Below, one piece after another: positions 54,107 to 63,525 of a stretch of DNA of 64,000 nt. The number at the start of each line of letters is the position of its first letter. Position 1 is the first letter of the stretch. Position numbers and translations under genes: made by a program. The stretch lies in assembly GCA_025362395.1 (NCBI GenBank), contig JANYGK010000005.1, positions 18,835 through 82,834 on the forward strand. Direction: 5' to 3'. Under the pieces are notes generated by a model. It did no database searches and was not told where the DNA came from. It saw only the letters and a program-made list of their open reading frames with translations. This DNA comes from Bacteroidota bacterium. GTDB taxonomy: Bacteria; Bacteroidota; Bacteroidia; B-17B0; Aurantibacillaceae.

Positions 54107-56305
54107 TTACATGCCGGCAGTTTGTTTCTTTATCAGAATACAAATTGTTTCCAACTCAAAAATAATTTTCTCGAGTTCTGTTTTAATAAACCCCATTTGC
54201 TCATTTGTTGAAAATGCAGGTGTATTAAGACTTTCCTTAACCGCTTTAAAATCGGGTAAACTGTTATGATCCGTTAAGCCGGCTGTTTTCAGGGAGATCC
54301 AATTAAAAATCTCACCTACTCTATCCGCGTAGGTATTTAATTCTTTAACGGGTTGTATCCGTTCAATTTCATTAATAATTAAAGCAACGGAAGTTGTTTC
54401 GCGCGCAATGCGTATAAAAGTACCAACCTTTGCAAAGCTAATGTCAATCTGCCGTTGTATGTTTTGCGGTTCCTCGTACATACGCTGTACACAGGCAAAC
54501 ACATCATTATTGGCGGCCTCAGCCAGTCGGCGGCTCTTATACCAGGATTCGTTAGGGGCAAGCTCGTTATTAAAATAACGGATAACCTGCTTTAAGTAAT
54601 TGCTATTTTGATTTAAAGCATTTACAAGCAATGTAGGAAAGCGTTGTTTTTCCCACACGGGCCAAAAGGCATAACTTGCAATAATGGCTAATACCGCCCC
54701 TATTAAAGTAGATAAAACACGCCAGCCTATCAGCTCCCATGAGCCCTGTTTTGATATTTGCATCATTACCACCATCATAACGGTTACAAAAAACACCCCC
54801 ACTTTGTAGTTGTTCCTTAAAAAATACGCTACTAAAAAAGAGATAACGACTAACAAACCTACAAAGGCCTCATGCGGAAACGGCAACAGCATTACTACAC
54901 CGCCTAAAACAATACCGGCAACTGTACCAACGGTTCGCTCAATGCCTTTTTTTCGGGTAGCGCCATAGTAAGGTTGTATAACAATGAGCATGGTTAAGGC
55001 AATCCAGTGGCCGTGATCTATTTTAAAGAACTTATAAATAAATACGGCGATAGTTAACCCTATAGCCACGCGTAATGCATATTTAAATTGCTGCGAATCA
55101 ATGTTAAACATTTCCCTGATAAACTCAACCAGTACCCTTGGTTTTAAACCTGCTAAAAAATGATTAAAAGACAATTTATAATTTTCAAGGTAATCACTTT
55201 TTTTGAAGTTGAGTTTTTCTTCGATCTGTAAAATGGTTTGTTGTAAATAGTGATGCGCTTTTTGGAGCGCTTCCATTAAATGTTTCAGCGAGCGTTTTTC
55301 TTTTTCATTTAACGTAAGTTCCGAACAGGCTTCTTTAAAAAGCTCTATGGCGATTTCGCAGCGCTTTACTCTTATTTTTGCCATGGTCAAATCTTCAGCC
55401 CGTAAAGTAAAAATAACAATAGCAATGCGGGCTGTAGCCTGTGTTAATGAAGACAGGGTTTTATAAAGAACAGAATTTTTAACCGGTTTCATGTCTTCAC
55501 TGTTCAACACTTCCAGCTCTTCATGTATGGTATTAAGTACCGCGCCAAATAAGGAAGATGTTTTTCTGAGCTCGATCATCATATCATAATGCTGCGCTTT
55601 TAACCGCGTATTGGTTTGTCTTCTTTCAAACAGTTCAACAGAAAGATCAATGGCTTTACGGATGTCCATTTCTTTGGCGGTAATGGCAATCGCGTCCATC
55701 TCTTTATCTTCTGTAATATACCTAAGAACAAGCGCATCTAAATACTCAGTATTCTCTTTCCAGATATTGGCTACCGACCTCCTTAAGGGGTTAGAGGCGG
55801 TGAAAGGAAATGAAAGCGCCGTAATAAAAATAGACCATAATGCGCCGCCAAACACATAGTACCCGAAGTTAAGGGACGTATGGAAATTGACCGGGTTTGA
55901 AATACCGAATAAAAAAAAGAATCCCACCGCAACTCCAATACTCGACCCGTAGTTACTCCAGTTACGAATAAGCGCCGCAAACATTCCTACTACAAACATG
56001 CAAATAATACACAGTATTAATGAGCTGCCGGCAAACATACCAATCATTGCCGCGAAAAAAATTAATACGGCCTCAATAAGTTGAATAATGATCTTTCGGT
56101 AATGGGAGCCCCTGTAGTCTATAAGCGAAAGCATGTAAGCGCCAAAGGCGGCCCAAATAATTTCGTAAGAAAATCCTTTCCATAAAGGCAGCACAATTAA
56201 AGGAACATTTAATGCAACTACAACACGAATAGCCCAGCTGATAGTGGGTTCCAGATACTCCTGCTGCAAGATGGTATTAAATTGTTTAATAGGTCTGAAA
56301 CGCAT
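54107..56305 (-). CDS. FUSC-family (YccS/YhfK-like) membrane protein
   Basis: A 732-residue protein with two blocks of hydrophobic segments (about residues 20-165 and 410-530), separated by a long cytoplasmic helical region. The second block carries the family stretch IDHGHWIALTMLIVIQPYYG with ATRKKGIERTVGTVAGIVLG. FUSC proteins are related to fusaric-acid and aromatic acid efflux, and some to MFP-dependent pumps. No partner gene is near, so the substrate is unassigned. Confidence 0.92.
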   Translation of the reverse strand: MRFRPIKQFNTILQQEYLEPTISWAIRVVVALNVPLIVLPLWKGFSYEIIWAAFGAYMLSLIDYRGSHYRKIIIQLIEAVLIFFAAMIGMFAGSSLILCIICMFVVGMFAALIRNWSNYGSSIGVAVGFFFLFGISNPVNFHTSLNFGYYVFGGALWSIFITALSFPFTASNPLRRSVANIWKENTEYLDALVLRYITEDKEMDAIAITAKEMDIRKAIDLSVELFERRQTNTRLKAQHYDMMIELRKTSSLFGAVLNTIHEELEVLNSEDMKPVKNSVLYKTLSSLTQATARIAIVIFTLRAEDLTMAKIRVKRCEIAIELFKEACSELTLNEKEKRSLKHLMEALQKAHHYLQQTILQIEEKLNFKKSDYLENYKLSFNHFLAGLKPRVLVEFIREMFNIDSQQFKYALRVAIGLTIAVFIYKFFKIDHGHWIALTMLIVIQPYYGATRKKGIERTVGTVAGIVLGGVVMLLPFPHEAFVGLLVVISFLVAYFLRNNYKVGVFFVTVMMVVMMQISKQGSWELIGWRVLSTLIGAVLAIIASYAFWPVWEKQRFPTLLVNALNQNSNYLKQVIRYFNNELAPNESWYKSRRLAEAANNDVFACVQRMYEEPQNIQRQIDISFAKVGTFIRIARETTSVALIINEIERIQPVKELNTYADRVGEIFNWISLKTAGLTDHNSLPDFKAVKESLNTPAFSTNEQMGFIKTELEKIIFELETICILIKKQTAGM

Positions 56306-56325
56306 AAACTCTGTAAATAAAACGC

Positions 56326-56333
56326 CAAAGATA
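56326..56333 (-). promoter_or_regulatory. Candidate -7 element for FUSC gene
   Basis: CAAAGATA on the plus strand reads TATCTTTG on the minus strand, an exact TAnnTTTG about 20 bases upstream of the start. No clear -33 element. Confidence 0.4.
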
Positions 56334-56390
56334 CGAACGGACGTTTTAAATACAGAGACTTAAGTATTAAAATACCTAAAATGAATTGTT

Positions 56391-56957
56391 TTATTTTTTA
56401 GCGGGGCTTGCTTTTTTGTCATCCACCGGTGTTGATACTACCCCTAATTTATAGGCTTGTTTTTGCGCAGGAGGAGGTGCTATTGAAACCTTACCCATCA
56501 TCTTAGTATGAGTAGGATGCGGCTTTGGTTTTACACATGTTTTTACGCTATCCTTTTGTTGAGGTGTTGCTCTTACGCTACCCATTTTAACAGCCTGAGG
56601 TTCTTCTACCTGCACATCGCCTTTTATATGAGCATTACTCTGCGCCTTTGCCCCTGATGTATTGAACAGCCACATACCAAATGTAAAATAAACAATAAGC
56701 GCGAAGCGTTTGGTAAATTCAAAACGTTTGAACCTATTGAAAAACGCATCGAAAGAGAGGGCCGTGAGCTGCTGCTCCTCAAAACGCCCACAAACTTTTT
56801 CCTGCTGCTTACCGGCGAAAAAATCTCTAATTTCTTCAAGTGATTGTGTGCTGAAATCAACGACTGTTTTAACGCATTTGTTGCAAAACGCTCCTTGTTG
56901 ATTTGGGGTCATATCGCTCCAGTTTTCATGACAAGGTTTTTTAATTGAAATATCCAT
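56391..56957 (-). CDS. Cys-rich membrane protein (zinc-finger-like N-terminus)
   Basis: About 188 residues from ATG 56957 (MDISIKKPCHENWSDMTPNQ); a longer start at 57002 is possible. The N-terminal 60 residues have the Bacteroidota pattern C-x3-W ... GAFCNKCVKTVVDFS ... KVCGRFEEQQL, whose Cys may bind zinc. A membrane helix (RFALIVYFTFGMWLFNTSG) and a Pro/Lys-rich, presumably extracytoplasmic tail follow. The family is unnamed and its role unknown. Confidence 0.7.
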   Translation of the reverse strand: MDISIKKPCHENWSDMTPNQQGAFCNKCVKTVVDFSTQSLEEIRDFFAGKQQEKVCGRFEEQQLTALSFDAFFNRFKRFEFTKRFALIVYFTFGMWLFNTSGAKAQSNAHIKGDVQVEEPQAVKMGSVRATPQQKDSVKTCVKPKPHPTHTKMMGKVSIAPPPAQKQAYKLGVVSTPVDDKKASPAKK

Positions 56958-57150
56958 CTGCTTAGTTTTTACTTTTAGATGCCACCCCGGTTTAAATTCC
57001 ATAAACGGGTTTAAAATTAATTTATAAGCTGTACGTTCCCATACACAGGCGCGTTTCTTATACGTTAGTTAGTGCAGCTGCTTTGGCTGAACGAGCTAAC
57101 ACTTTTATAATAATTAGCGGGCATGCTTTTTGTGCATATAAACAGCGTTC

Positions 57151-57687
57151 TTACTTCACAACATCCACATCCATATTCACGGTTACGTCGTCAGACATTA
57201 CCCAGCTTGTATCGCCCACTTTATAATTGAGGCGGTTTATTTTAAAGGAAGTTTTTAGCTTCGCTTTCCCGTCGGTTTCCGTAAAGCTGAATATAACAGG
57301 TACTGTGTTGGAAGTTCCTTTGATGGTTAAGGTAAAAAATCCTTTAAATTTTCCGTCAGCTTCTTTGGAAAAAGTAGACGCGACCATGGTGATCTTCGGA
57401 AATTTATCGACATTAAAATATTCTTCTTTTTTTAAATGATTATCTCTTGCGGTGATAGAAGTGTTAATGGTTTTTGAGTCGATGCTTGCTTCTATTTTAT
57501 TGCCAAAGCCTTTTGTCGGATCAAAATTAATAGTTGCCTCCAACCCGCTAAAACTACCGTCAACACTAATGCCCGCGTTCTTTATTTTAAAGGTAACCGA
57601 AGAGTTTGTTATTTTCCATAATTGACTTTGAGTAAGGCCCGCCATAAACATTAAAGTCAGTAAGGTAGTAATGATCAGCTTTTTCAT
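57151..57687 (-). CDS. YceI-family secreted lipid-binding protein
   Basis: A 178-residue periplasmic protein with a signal (LIITTLLTLMFMAGLTQS), then the lipocalin-like YceI barrel (WKITNSSVTFKIKNAGISVD, FSGLEATINFDP, DNHLKKEEYFNVDKFPKITM). YceI proteins bind isoprenoid quinone-like lipids. It lies directly downstream, same strand, of the putative phenolic lipid operon; a link to its product is a reasonable but untested guess. Confidence 0.9.
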   Translation of the reverse strand: MKKLIITTLLTLMFMAGLTQSQLWKITNSSVTFKIKNAGISVDGSFSGLEATINFDPTKGFGNKIEASIDSKTINTSITARDNHLKKEEYFNVDKFPKITMVASTFSKEADGKFKGFFTLTIKGTSNTVPVIFSFTETDGKAKLKTSFKINRLNYKVGDTSWVMSDDVTVNMDVDVVK

Positions 57688-57729
57688 AGAAAGAATTTCT
57701 TTGATTAAAGATACTTTTTTATAGCCGGA

Positions 57730-58878
57730 TTAAAAAGGTTGGCCGTGTGTTAATGAAATAATTTTTTTAGTAAGTCCCGGTAATTTATTAAGTGCTTTTA
57801 AAGCAACGTGAGTGGTAGTTTTTTTTCCAAATATGTTTTGTAAATAGTAGCCGGCTTTAATACGGGTATTAAATGTTTTATTCCAAGCTGCCGCATAATT
57901 ATTCAGCAGTAGTTTTTTTGACCTATGCTCATTGAAATAAGCAATGATTTCCCCAGCCAATAGTTTAGAAGCCCGCATGCCCATACTCATTCCGTTACCG
58001 CATAGGGGAGAAATAGAACCCGCTGCGTCGCCCAATAAAAGCATGGTATGTGTATGGGTTTGTTTTTTACTGAACCTGATATTACTGATGATAAGCGGTT
58101 GCGGGGTTACAAATTCAGACTGAGTAAAATAGTGTTTCAAATAAAGATTTTTATACAACACGTTTTCTTCCATGTGTTTAATATTATTTCCGTGGTTTTT
58201 CAGGTTTTTCGCATTCGATAAATAACATAAACAATACCACTCTTTATCTACTTTAGAAACGCCGCAATACCCGTCTTTAAAATTATGCAGCTCAATACGG
58301 TCAGAAGCCAGATTGGTTTTAATATGGTATTTAACGCCTATATAGTTGGTGCTGTTTTTATCGGTATTATAATCCGACTGTTCATTTACAAAGGCCGGCG
58401 TATATTTACCATAGCTTCCGCAAACCAGTATTGCTTTGTAATTTCCGTTTAATGTTTCAACCACAGTAATCGGGCTTTCCTTAATGTGTTTTACATCCTG
58501 TACTTTACAATGTTCAACAACGGTAACCCCTTTAGCAACAGCCAGTTTAAATAATTCATGATCCAACGTATAACGACTGATGCCAAACCCGCCGAGATCT
58601 AAAGGTGCATTGAGCATAAAGCCTTGTTCGGAGCTAATGCCTAACCTGTTTATATAAGGCAAGTCCCATGTGTTTAAATCTAACCCGAGCTCCTTTAAAA
58701 ATTGATGGCTTTCCATGGAAATGTATTCACCGCATACTTTGTGCATCGGAAATTCATTTTTTTCAAATACTATAACGGTCAGGCCCTTATCTGCCAATTG
58801 TATAGCCAAGCACAAGCCTGAGAGGCCGCCACCGATAATTGCACAATCGTATATTTTTTCATCCGTTTCCATATACAA
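57730..58878 (-). CDS. FAD-dependent oxidoreductase (geranylgeranyl-reductase/hydroxylase type)
   Basis: A 382-residue flavoprotein monooxygenase-type enzyme. The FAD motif IIGGGLSGLCLAIQLADKG is at the N-terminus, and LLLGDAAGSISPLCGNGMSM is the second FAD contact. It is the last gene of the UbiA-PKS-methyltransferase run and overlaps the methyltransferase end. It probably hydroxylates or reduces the phenolic product. Similar flavoproteins oxidise alkylresorcinols to quinones in the Streptomyces srs cluster. Confidence 0.86.
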   Translation of the reverse strand: MYMETDEKIYDCAIIGGGLSGLCLAIQLADKGLTVIVFEKNEFPMHKVCGEYISMESHQFLKELGLDLNTWDLPYINRLGISSEQGFMLNAPLDLGGFGISRYTLDHELFKLAVAKGVTVVEHCKVQDVKHIKESPITVVETLNGNYKAILVCGSYGKYTPAFVNEQSDYNTDKNSTNYIGVKYHIKTNLASDRIELHNFKDGYCGVSKVDKEWYCLCYLSNAKNLKNHGNNIKHMEENVLYKNLYLKHYFTQSEFVTPQPLIISNIRFSKKQTHTHTMLLLGDAAGSISPLCGNGMSMGMRASKLLAGEIIAYFNEHRSKKLLLNNYAAAWNKTFNTRIKAGYYLQNIFGKKTTTHVALKALNKLPGLTKKIISLTHGQPF

Positions 58879-59551
58879 TAACTTGGTGCCTGAAAGCCCA
58901 TTTGTTTTTTACGGAATAATGCGCGGCTCCCGCTTTTTTAAGAACATGAAGCCATTCGGCTTTTTTAAACCCCCTTAATACAGAAAGCGGCGCGTCATTT
59001 TTCACAAGGTAAGACTTAGAAAATAATGACGTAAGCCATTTAATAGAATAATAGGCTATAGGGTTTCTTTCCAGATCGTTGATCACTAAAACAGATTTGT
59101 TGGTAATGGCAAACTTTAAAAGCTCTATTAACTGCTCTTCTGTTAAGTGGTGGGTAAATAAACAGGCATGTAAAATATCAATGTGTTTAATGTGTTGAAA
59201 GCTGTTCCTGTAATCGTCACAAATAAAGTCAATACCCTTACCGGCATTATTTTGTTTTGAATACTGAATACACACTTCTTTAATGTCTATACCAATTAAT
59301 TTAAGAGCGCAGTTTTTTTTTAATGCCCAAGTGTTAATGCGCTTTAGTGTATCTCCGCCGCCACAGCCTATATCTACCAAAGTATAAGCCTTTCCGGGTT
59401 CAATAATTTCCTCTAAGGCCGAAAACGTTATGTTATACCCTCCCAATAAATTGTTAATGGTATCAAGCTCTTTAAGGTTCAAAAATAAATCTTTACCGGG
59501 AATATGATCTCCGTCCAATAATTCTTTTTTATTGCTTCTATGCTTAAACAT
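58859..59551 (-). CDS. SAM-dependent methyltransferase
   Basis: A 230-residue Rossmann methyltransferase with motif I LVDIGCGGGDTLKRIN and acidic loop LIGIDIKEVCIQYSK; HACLFTHHLTEEQLIELL is the motif near the active site. It overlaps both neighbours (by 8 and 20 bases), so it is tightly coupled to the polyketide synthase. It probably O- or C-methylates the polyketide product. Confidence 0.88.
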   Translation of the reverse strand: MFKHRSNKKELLDGDHIPGKDLFLNLKELDTINNLLGGYNITFSALEEIIEPGKAYTLVDIGCGGGDTLKRINTWALKKNCALKLIGIDIKEVCIQYSKQNNAGKGIDFICDDYRNSFQHIKHIDILHACLFTHHLTEEQLIELLKFAITNKSVLVINDLERNPIAYYSIKWLTSLFSKSYLVKNDAPLSVLRGFKKAEWLHVLKKAGAAHYSVKNKWAFRHQVIVYGNG

Positions 59552-60632
59552 AACGCAGCTGCATAGTTTCTATGCTTAGCCCCGGGCCGAATGCGGCAAC
59601 AAAGGCTGTTTCTCCTTTTTTGTTTTGAGGCTTTTCTAAAATTTGCTTAAGCACAAATAAAACCGTTGGCGACGACATGTTACCGTAATTTTTAAGCACG
59701 TCGTACGAGTCCGAAACGTCATTGGCAGTTAAGTTCAATGCATCGGCAACATCATCTACAATTTTTTTTCCTCCGGGATGTATCGCCCAATGATCAATGT
59801 TTTTTGGCTCTAAGTGAATAGAATCAAATAAAGGCACAATACTTTCTTTGATGATGGAAGACACGTAAGAGCTCAGATTCATGATAAAGCCTGTTTCAGA
59901 TAACTGCCAGGCCATATCCTTGTAACCGTTATAGGCGATCATTGAATCGAAGCGGTCGATCTTTACGGGATGCACATAAGCGGAGGACGGTTTTGAGCCT
60001 ATTAATACAGCTGCACAACCATCTCCAAAAATTAAATTAGATAAAAGATAATCGTCGTTATATTGTTTTTGAAAATGAATGGTACATAACTCTGTGCATA
60101 CAATTAATACATTGGCCCCGGCATTTGCTTTACAAATAGTATCTGCTTGTTTTAAGGCAATAACAGCGGCATTGCAGCCCATAAAATTAATACTGCTGCG
60201 ACTGATGGATATATTTAATTGCAGCTCATTAATAAGGTCAATATCACTGCCCGGCGCAAACATACCGGTACAGGTAACCGTTATTAAATGGGTAATAGTA
60301 TGTTTGACAGTATTAAAATTATTTATTTTTTTAATGGCTTTTACTGAAAGAGCAACCGCGTGTTTCTTATAAAGCTTCATGCGGTCTGTTAGTGTTGGTT
60401 CAGGAAACAAAGATGCATCTTTTACAAAAAATTCAAAGTCATTAGGTTCGGTACCAAAATCTTTTATAACAGAATAACGGTGATTAATGCCTGAACGCTT
60501 TGAAACAATCTTTATTTTTCGATGGTCGGTTTCTTTGTTAGTTGAGTTCAAATAAAAACCCGTAAATGTTTCCTGTGAAAAACAATTATCCGGTAAGGCA
60601 GTTTCTATAGCGTTTATGTAGCTCACGAGCAC
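59544..60632 (-). CDS. Type III polyketide synthase
   Basis: A 362-residue chalcone-synthase-fold enzyme. The catalytic triad is visible: Cys153 in INFMGCNAAVIALK, His285 in HWAIHPGGKK and Asn318 in KNYGNMSSPTV. Starter-pocket residues ITVTCTGMFAPG precede it. It likely condenses a fatty acyl starter with malonyl-CoA to alkylresorcinol, alkylpyrone or a similar phenolic. It overlaps the UbiA gene by 10 bases. Confidence 0.93.
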   Translation of the reverse strand: MLVSYINAIETALPDNCFSQETFTGFYLNSTNKETDHRKIKIVSKRSGINHRYSVIKDFGTEPNDFEFFVKDASLFPEPTLTDRMKLYKKHAVALSVKAIKKINNFNTVKHTITHLITVTCTGMFAPGSDIDLINELQLNISISRSSINFMGCNAAVIALKQADTICKANAGANVLIVCTELCTIHFQKQYNDDYLLSNLIFGDGCAAVLIGSKPSSAYVHPVKIDRFDSMIAYNGYKDMAWQLSETGFIMNLSSYVSSIIKESIVPLFDSIHLEPKNIDHWAIHPGGKKIVDDVADALNLTANDVSDSYDVLKNYGNMSSPTVLFVLKQILEKPQNKKGETAFVAAFGPGLSIETMQLRYV

Positions 60633-61498
60633 CGGTTAATAATAAATAAAACAATAAAGCAGGAATTCATACATATAGATGCAATCAAATTCATTGCCAT
60701 AGTATGTTTAAAGTCAGCATTAGCCCTATTCTTTAGAACCAGGTAAAACCAATATCCAAAATATCCCACAATGGGAATAAAGAATAATTGTATCACGTAA
60801 AAATGAGTTGCCTTATTGATGTTATCAAAGTACAAAAAATAAAACACATTACACAGTATAAACATATTCATAGTGAATAAAAATGTTCCTCGATAACCTA
60901 AGGTGTAACTTAGTGTCCTTACATTTTCTTTAAGATCCTGCCTGTGCTGATAGATTTGTGTAAGAGGATAAGCGCCTGCAATTTGAAACGAACAGGCCAA
61001 TAAAATAAAAAGTGCCTTTTGATTCAATATAAGTGTATGGCCTGTAATGCCCGCTATAGACATATAGTACGTAAACGCTCCCTGGAAAATAACAACGGTT
61101 AAGAAACCGGAAACCGGGTATTTTTTAAGTCGGATCAGGTTAGAGCTATACGCTTTAGAGGCGAGAATATAAATTAAAATACATAGTGAGAACACCGGGG
61201 CTATAAGTAGTGCGGATAATGCAACAGCGAACAGATCCATTACCACAGTTAAATAAAATAAGGTTTTTGTAGGTTGCGGCGGGTGCTCTAAGCCTCCTAT
61301 GCTTTCGGTATCTTTATCAATATAGCTATTGTAGCCGTTACTGGCCGGGTAAACCAACAGGTGAATGATAAGGAAAGAAATCACGGCAGATTGCCAATTA
61401 ACCGTATAGGCTTGGCTGAGCGCTAATAAAAACAAAGGCATTAAAAACAGGGAGAAAGGAATTCTCAATAGTTTTAATGTGTTTTTAATATCTTTCAT
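60623..61498 (-). CDS. UbiA-family prenyltransferase
   Basis: A 291-residue membrane protein with about eight helices. The first Mg-binding motif NSYIDKDTESIGG (N-x3-D-x-D-x-E) and a second, weaker motif, QIYQHRQDLKEN, are present. It could attach a prenyl chain to the phenolic made by the polyketide synthase encoded downstream. The second motif lacks the canonical YDxxD, so prenyl donor and acceptor cannot be stated. It starts the four-gene operon. Confidence 0.86.
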   Translation of the reverse strand: MKDIKNTLKLLRIPFSLFLMPLFLLALSQAYTVNWQSAVISFLIIHLLVYPASNGYNSYIDKDTESIGGLEHPPQPTKTLFYLTVVMDLFAVALSALLIAPVFSLCILIYILASKAYSSNLIRLKKYPVSGFLTVVIFQGAFTYYMSIAGITGHTLILNQKALFILLACSFQIAGAYPLTQIYQHRQDLKENVRTLSYTLGYRGTFLFTMNMFILCNVFYFLYFDNINKATHFYVIQLFFIPIVGYFGYWFYLVLKNRANADFKHTMAMNLIASICMNSCFIVLFIINRCS

Positions 61499-61866
61499 AA
61501 ATACATATAGCGTGTACGCTTTAAATTTACGAATGATCCTATGGTTTTGAATTGTATTTTGATATTTAATGTTAACAGTACGACAACAAATTCTTATAAT
61601 AAGAAGAAAAATGCCGAAGATGCCGTTAATTTATGAGGTATGAAAAGTTTACCTGTGTATAAATGAATTGTTTGTTTTTTTATATCACATTAAAATCTAT
61701 CAACCGCTAATAAATTATCTAATATAGAATACCACACCCGGGGCTATTCTCTGAATCATTTTATTAAAATAGTGATGTTGTAGAATAATACTTATGAACC
61801 CGTAAAACCTATTTTGAATTTGGCTGTTATACTTTCAATAATTTTCTGATTCTTAAAAATAATTAT
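61499..61866. other. Divergent intergenic region
   Basis: About 370 AT-rich bases between the UbiA operon and the aldo/keto reductase. No gene seen, and no exact promoter element recognised. Confidence 0.4.
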
Positions 61867-62706
61867 ATGACAACACCAAAATTAACTTACACTTTAGGCG
61901 GAACCCTCACCATTAACCGTTTGGGTTACGGTGCCATGCAACTCACCGGCAACGGTGTGTTTGGAGAAGCAGAAGACCGCGACAATGCTAAAAAAGTATT
62001 GCAGGCCGCTGTTGTTGCGGGCGTTAATTTTATTGACACAGCCGAGGCTTACGGCCCTAAATTTAATGAAAGCCTTATTGCAGATGCGTTACAGCCTTAC
62101 GGCAAAGGTATGGTTATTGCTACTAAAGGCGGCTTTAACCGAACGGGCCCTAACCAGTGGATCCCGAACGGGGATCCCGCTTATATCCGTTCTAACATTG
62201 AAGGGAGTTTGGAAAGACTTAACGTCAAAACAATTGATCTTTGGCAACTACACCGTATCGATCCCAATGTACCGGTGGAAGAAACGTTGGCGCCGGTTTT
62301 AGAAGCCGTTAAAGCAGGAAAAATCCGTTATGTAGGGCTGTCGGAAGTAACCGTAGCGCAAATTGAACAAGCCCAAAAAATTGTTCCCATCGTATCCGTT
62401 CAAAATATGTATAACCTTGGTACACGCCAATGGGAAAAGGTGGTTGATTATACGGCTCAGCATGGCATGGCATTTATTCCATGGTTTCCTCTAGCTTCAG
62501 GTCCGCAAAAAATGGAAGAAAAATTAAGTAAAATAGCAACGGCTCATAAAGCAACCCTTGCACAAATTGCTTTGGCTTGGTTACTAAAACGTTCTGATAA
62601 TATTTTGCTGATCCCCGGCACTAAATCTTTAAGCCACTTACAGGAAAACATGAAAGCCTCAGCGATCGTATTGAGCGATGAAGAGTTTGAAACATTATCT
62701 AAATAA
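61867..62706 (+). CDS. Aldo/keto reductase
   Basis: A 279-residue NADPH-type oxidoreductase barrel. The tetrad is visible: Asp in FIDTAEAYGPKFNE, Tyr at AYG, Lys in VIATKGGFN, and His in DLWQLHRIDPN. SVQNMYNLG and LLIPGTKSLSHLQEN are the cofactor-binding strand and loop. The overall sequence is like YdbC-type pyridoxal/sugar-aldehyde reductases. It stands alone; the substrate is unknown. Confidence 0.9.
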   Translation: MTTPKLTYTLGGTLTINRLGYGAMQLTGNGVFGEAEDRDNAKKVLQAAVVAGVNFIDTAEAYGPKFNESLIADALQPYGKGMVIATKGGFNRTGPNQWIPNGDPAYIRSNIEGSLERLNVKTIDLWQLHRIDPNVPVEETLAPVLEAVKAGKIRYVGLSEVTVAQIEQAQKIVPIVSVQNMYNLGTRQWEKVVDYTAQHGMAFIPWFPLASGPQKMEEKLSKIATAHKATLAQIALAWLLKRSDNILLIPGTKSLSHLQENMKASAIVLSDEEFETLSK

Positions 62707-62713
62707 AAAAATA

Positions 62714-63140
62714 CTAACGGTTATTACTGTTAGTAAACACTACTTTACCGGGTTGTTTACTTAACTCTTCTAAAATATTTTTAATAATAGCAGGTTTGTA
62801 TACCTGCTGCGCGTTTTGGCTGAACAAGGTAGGTAACCGTTACCTCTACCAACATATTTTCATTAACGCGTAAGCTTACAAAAGGATATTTTTTATCTCA
62901 AGCTCATCTACAAGAGTCTGCTCAGGCAGGTTTTAAAGCGTTATATAGTGCTTGTCATTTCAAGTCCAAACTCCTATTTGGTAAAGCGTTAATAGTTTCT
63001 ACCACATGCGTTAAATCACTTTCATAAGCTACATGAAACGGAGTTTCATTCCGGACATAAAGAAATTTTTCCTACGAATAATTAAACACCGCAAACTGTA
63101 AAACCAAGCTATTTCGGGAATCCACAAAATTTGCCTGTTC
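62714..63140 (-). pseudogene. Decayed MscS-type mechanosensitive channel gene (C-terminal part)
   Basis: On the minus strand, fragments in order across frames: VDSRNSLVLQFAVFNYS, stop, EKFLYVRNETPFHVAYES, ALPNRSLDLK, stop, several more stops, then FVSLRVNENMLVEVTVTYLV and, after a frameshift, AIIKNILEELSKQPGKVVFT. These resemble the cytoplasmic domain of the MscS-like channel family, where NETPFHVAYESD and RVNEN-VRYLV-type strands occur. Multiple stops and at least one frameshift mean it is not functional. The upstream transmembrane part is missing. Confidence 0.75.
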
Positions 63141-63176
63141 TCATTAGTCATTACTTTTAAGATAATTTCAAAAACA

Positions 63177-63524
63177 TTATGCTTCCTGAATTAGCTCTTC
63201 CCAAAACTCAGCGCCTCGGCGGGTATGCGGAATCACAATAGTACCGCCCACAATATTGGCAACGGCAAATATTTCGTAAACTTCCTCGGTGGTACATCCC
63301 TGCTCGCGGCATTTTAATAAATGGTATTTAATACAATCGTCGCAACGCAACACCATGCTGGCAACCAAGCCCAGCATTTCTTTTGTTTTAACGTTTAACG
63401 CACCGTCGGCATACGTTTGAGTATCTAAATTAAACAGGCGCTTTATTACTAAATTATCTTTTCCTAAAATAACGTCGTTCATTTTTGAACGGTATTCGTT
63501 AAACTCTTTAATTTGATCGGGCAT
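63177..63524 (-). CDS. Carboxymuconolactone decarboxylase/AhpD-like protein
   Basis: A 115-residue helical protein with the catalytic-type Cys pair in RCDDCIKYHLLKCREQG (CxxC with a downstream His), as in AhpD-type alkylhydroperoxidases. It probably acts as a thiol-dependent peroxide reductase, though many members have other or unknown roles. Its start follows the tatC stop by 1 base, so it is cotranscribed with tatC. Confidence 0.9.
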   Translation of the reverse strand: MPDQIKEFNEYRSKMNDVILGKDNLVIKRLFNLDTQTYADGALNVKTKEMLGLVASMVLRCDDCIKYHLLKCREQGCTTEEVYEIFAVANIVGGTIVIPHTRRGAEFWEELIQEA

Positions 63525-63525
63525 A

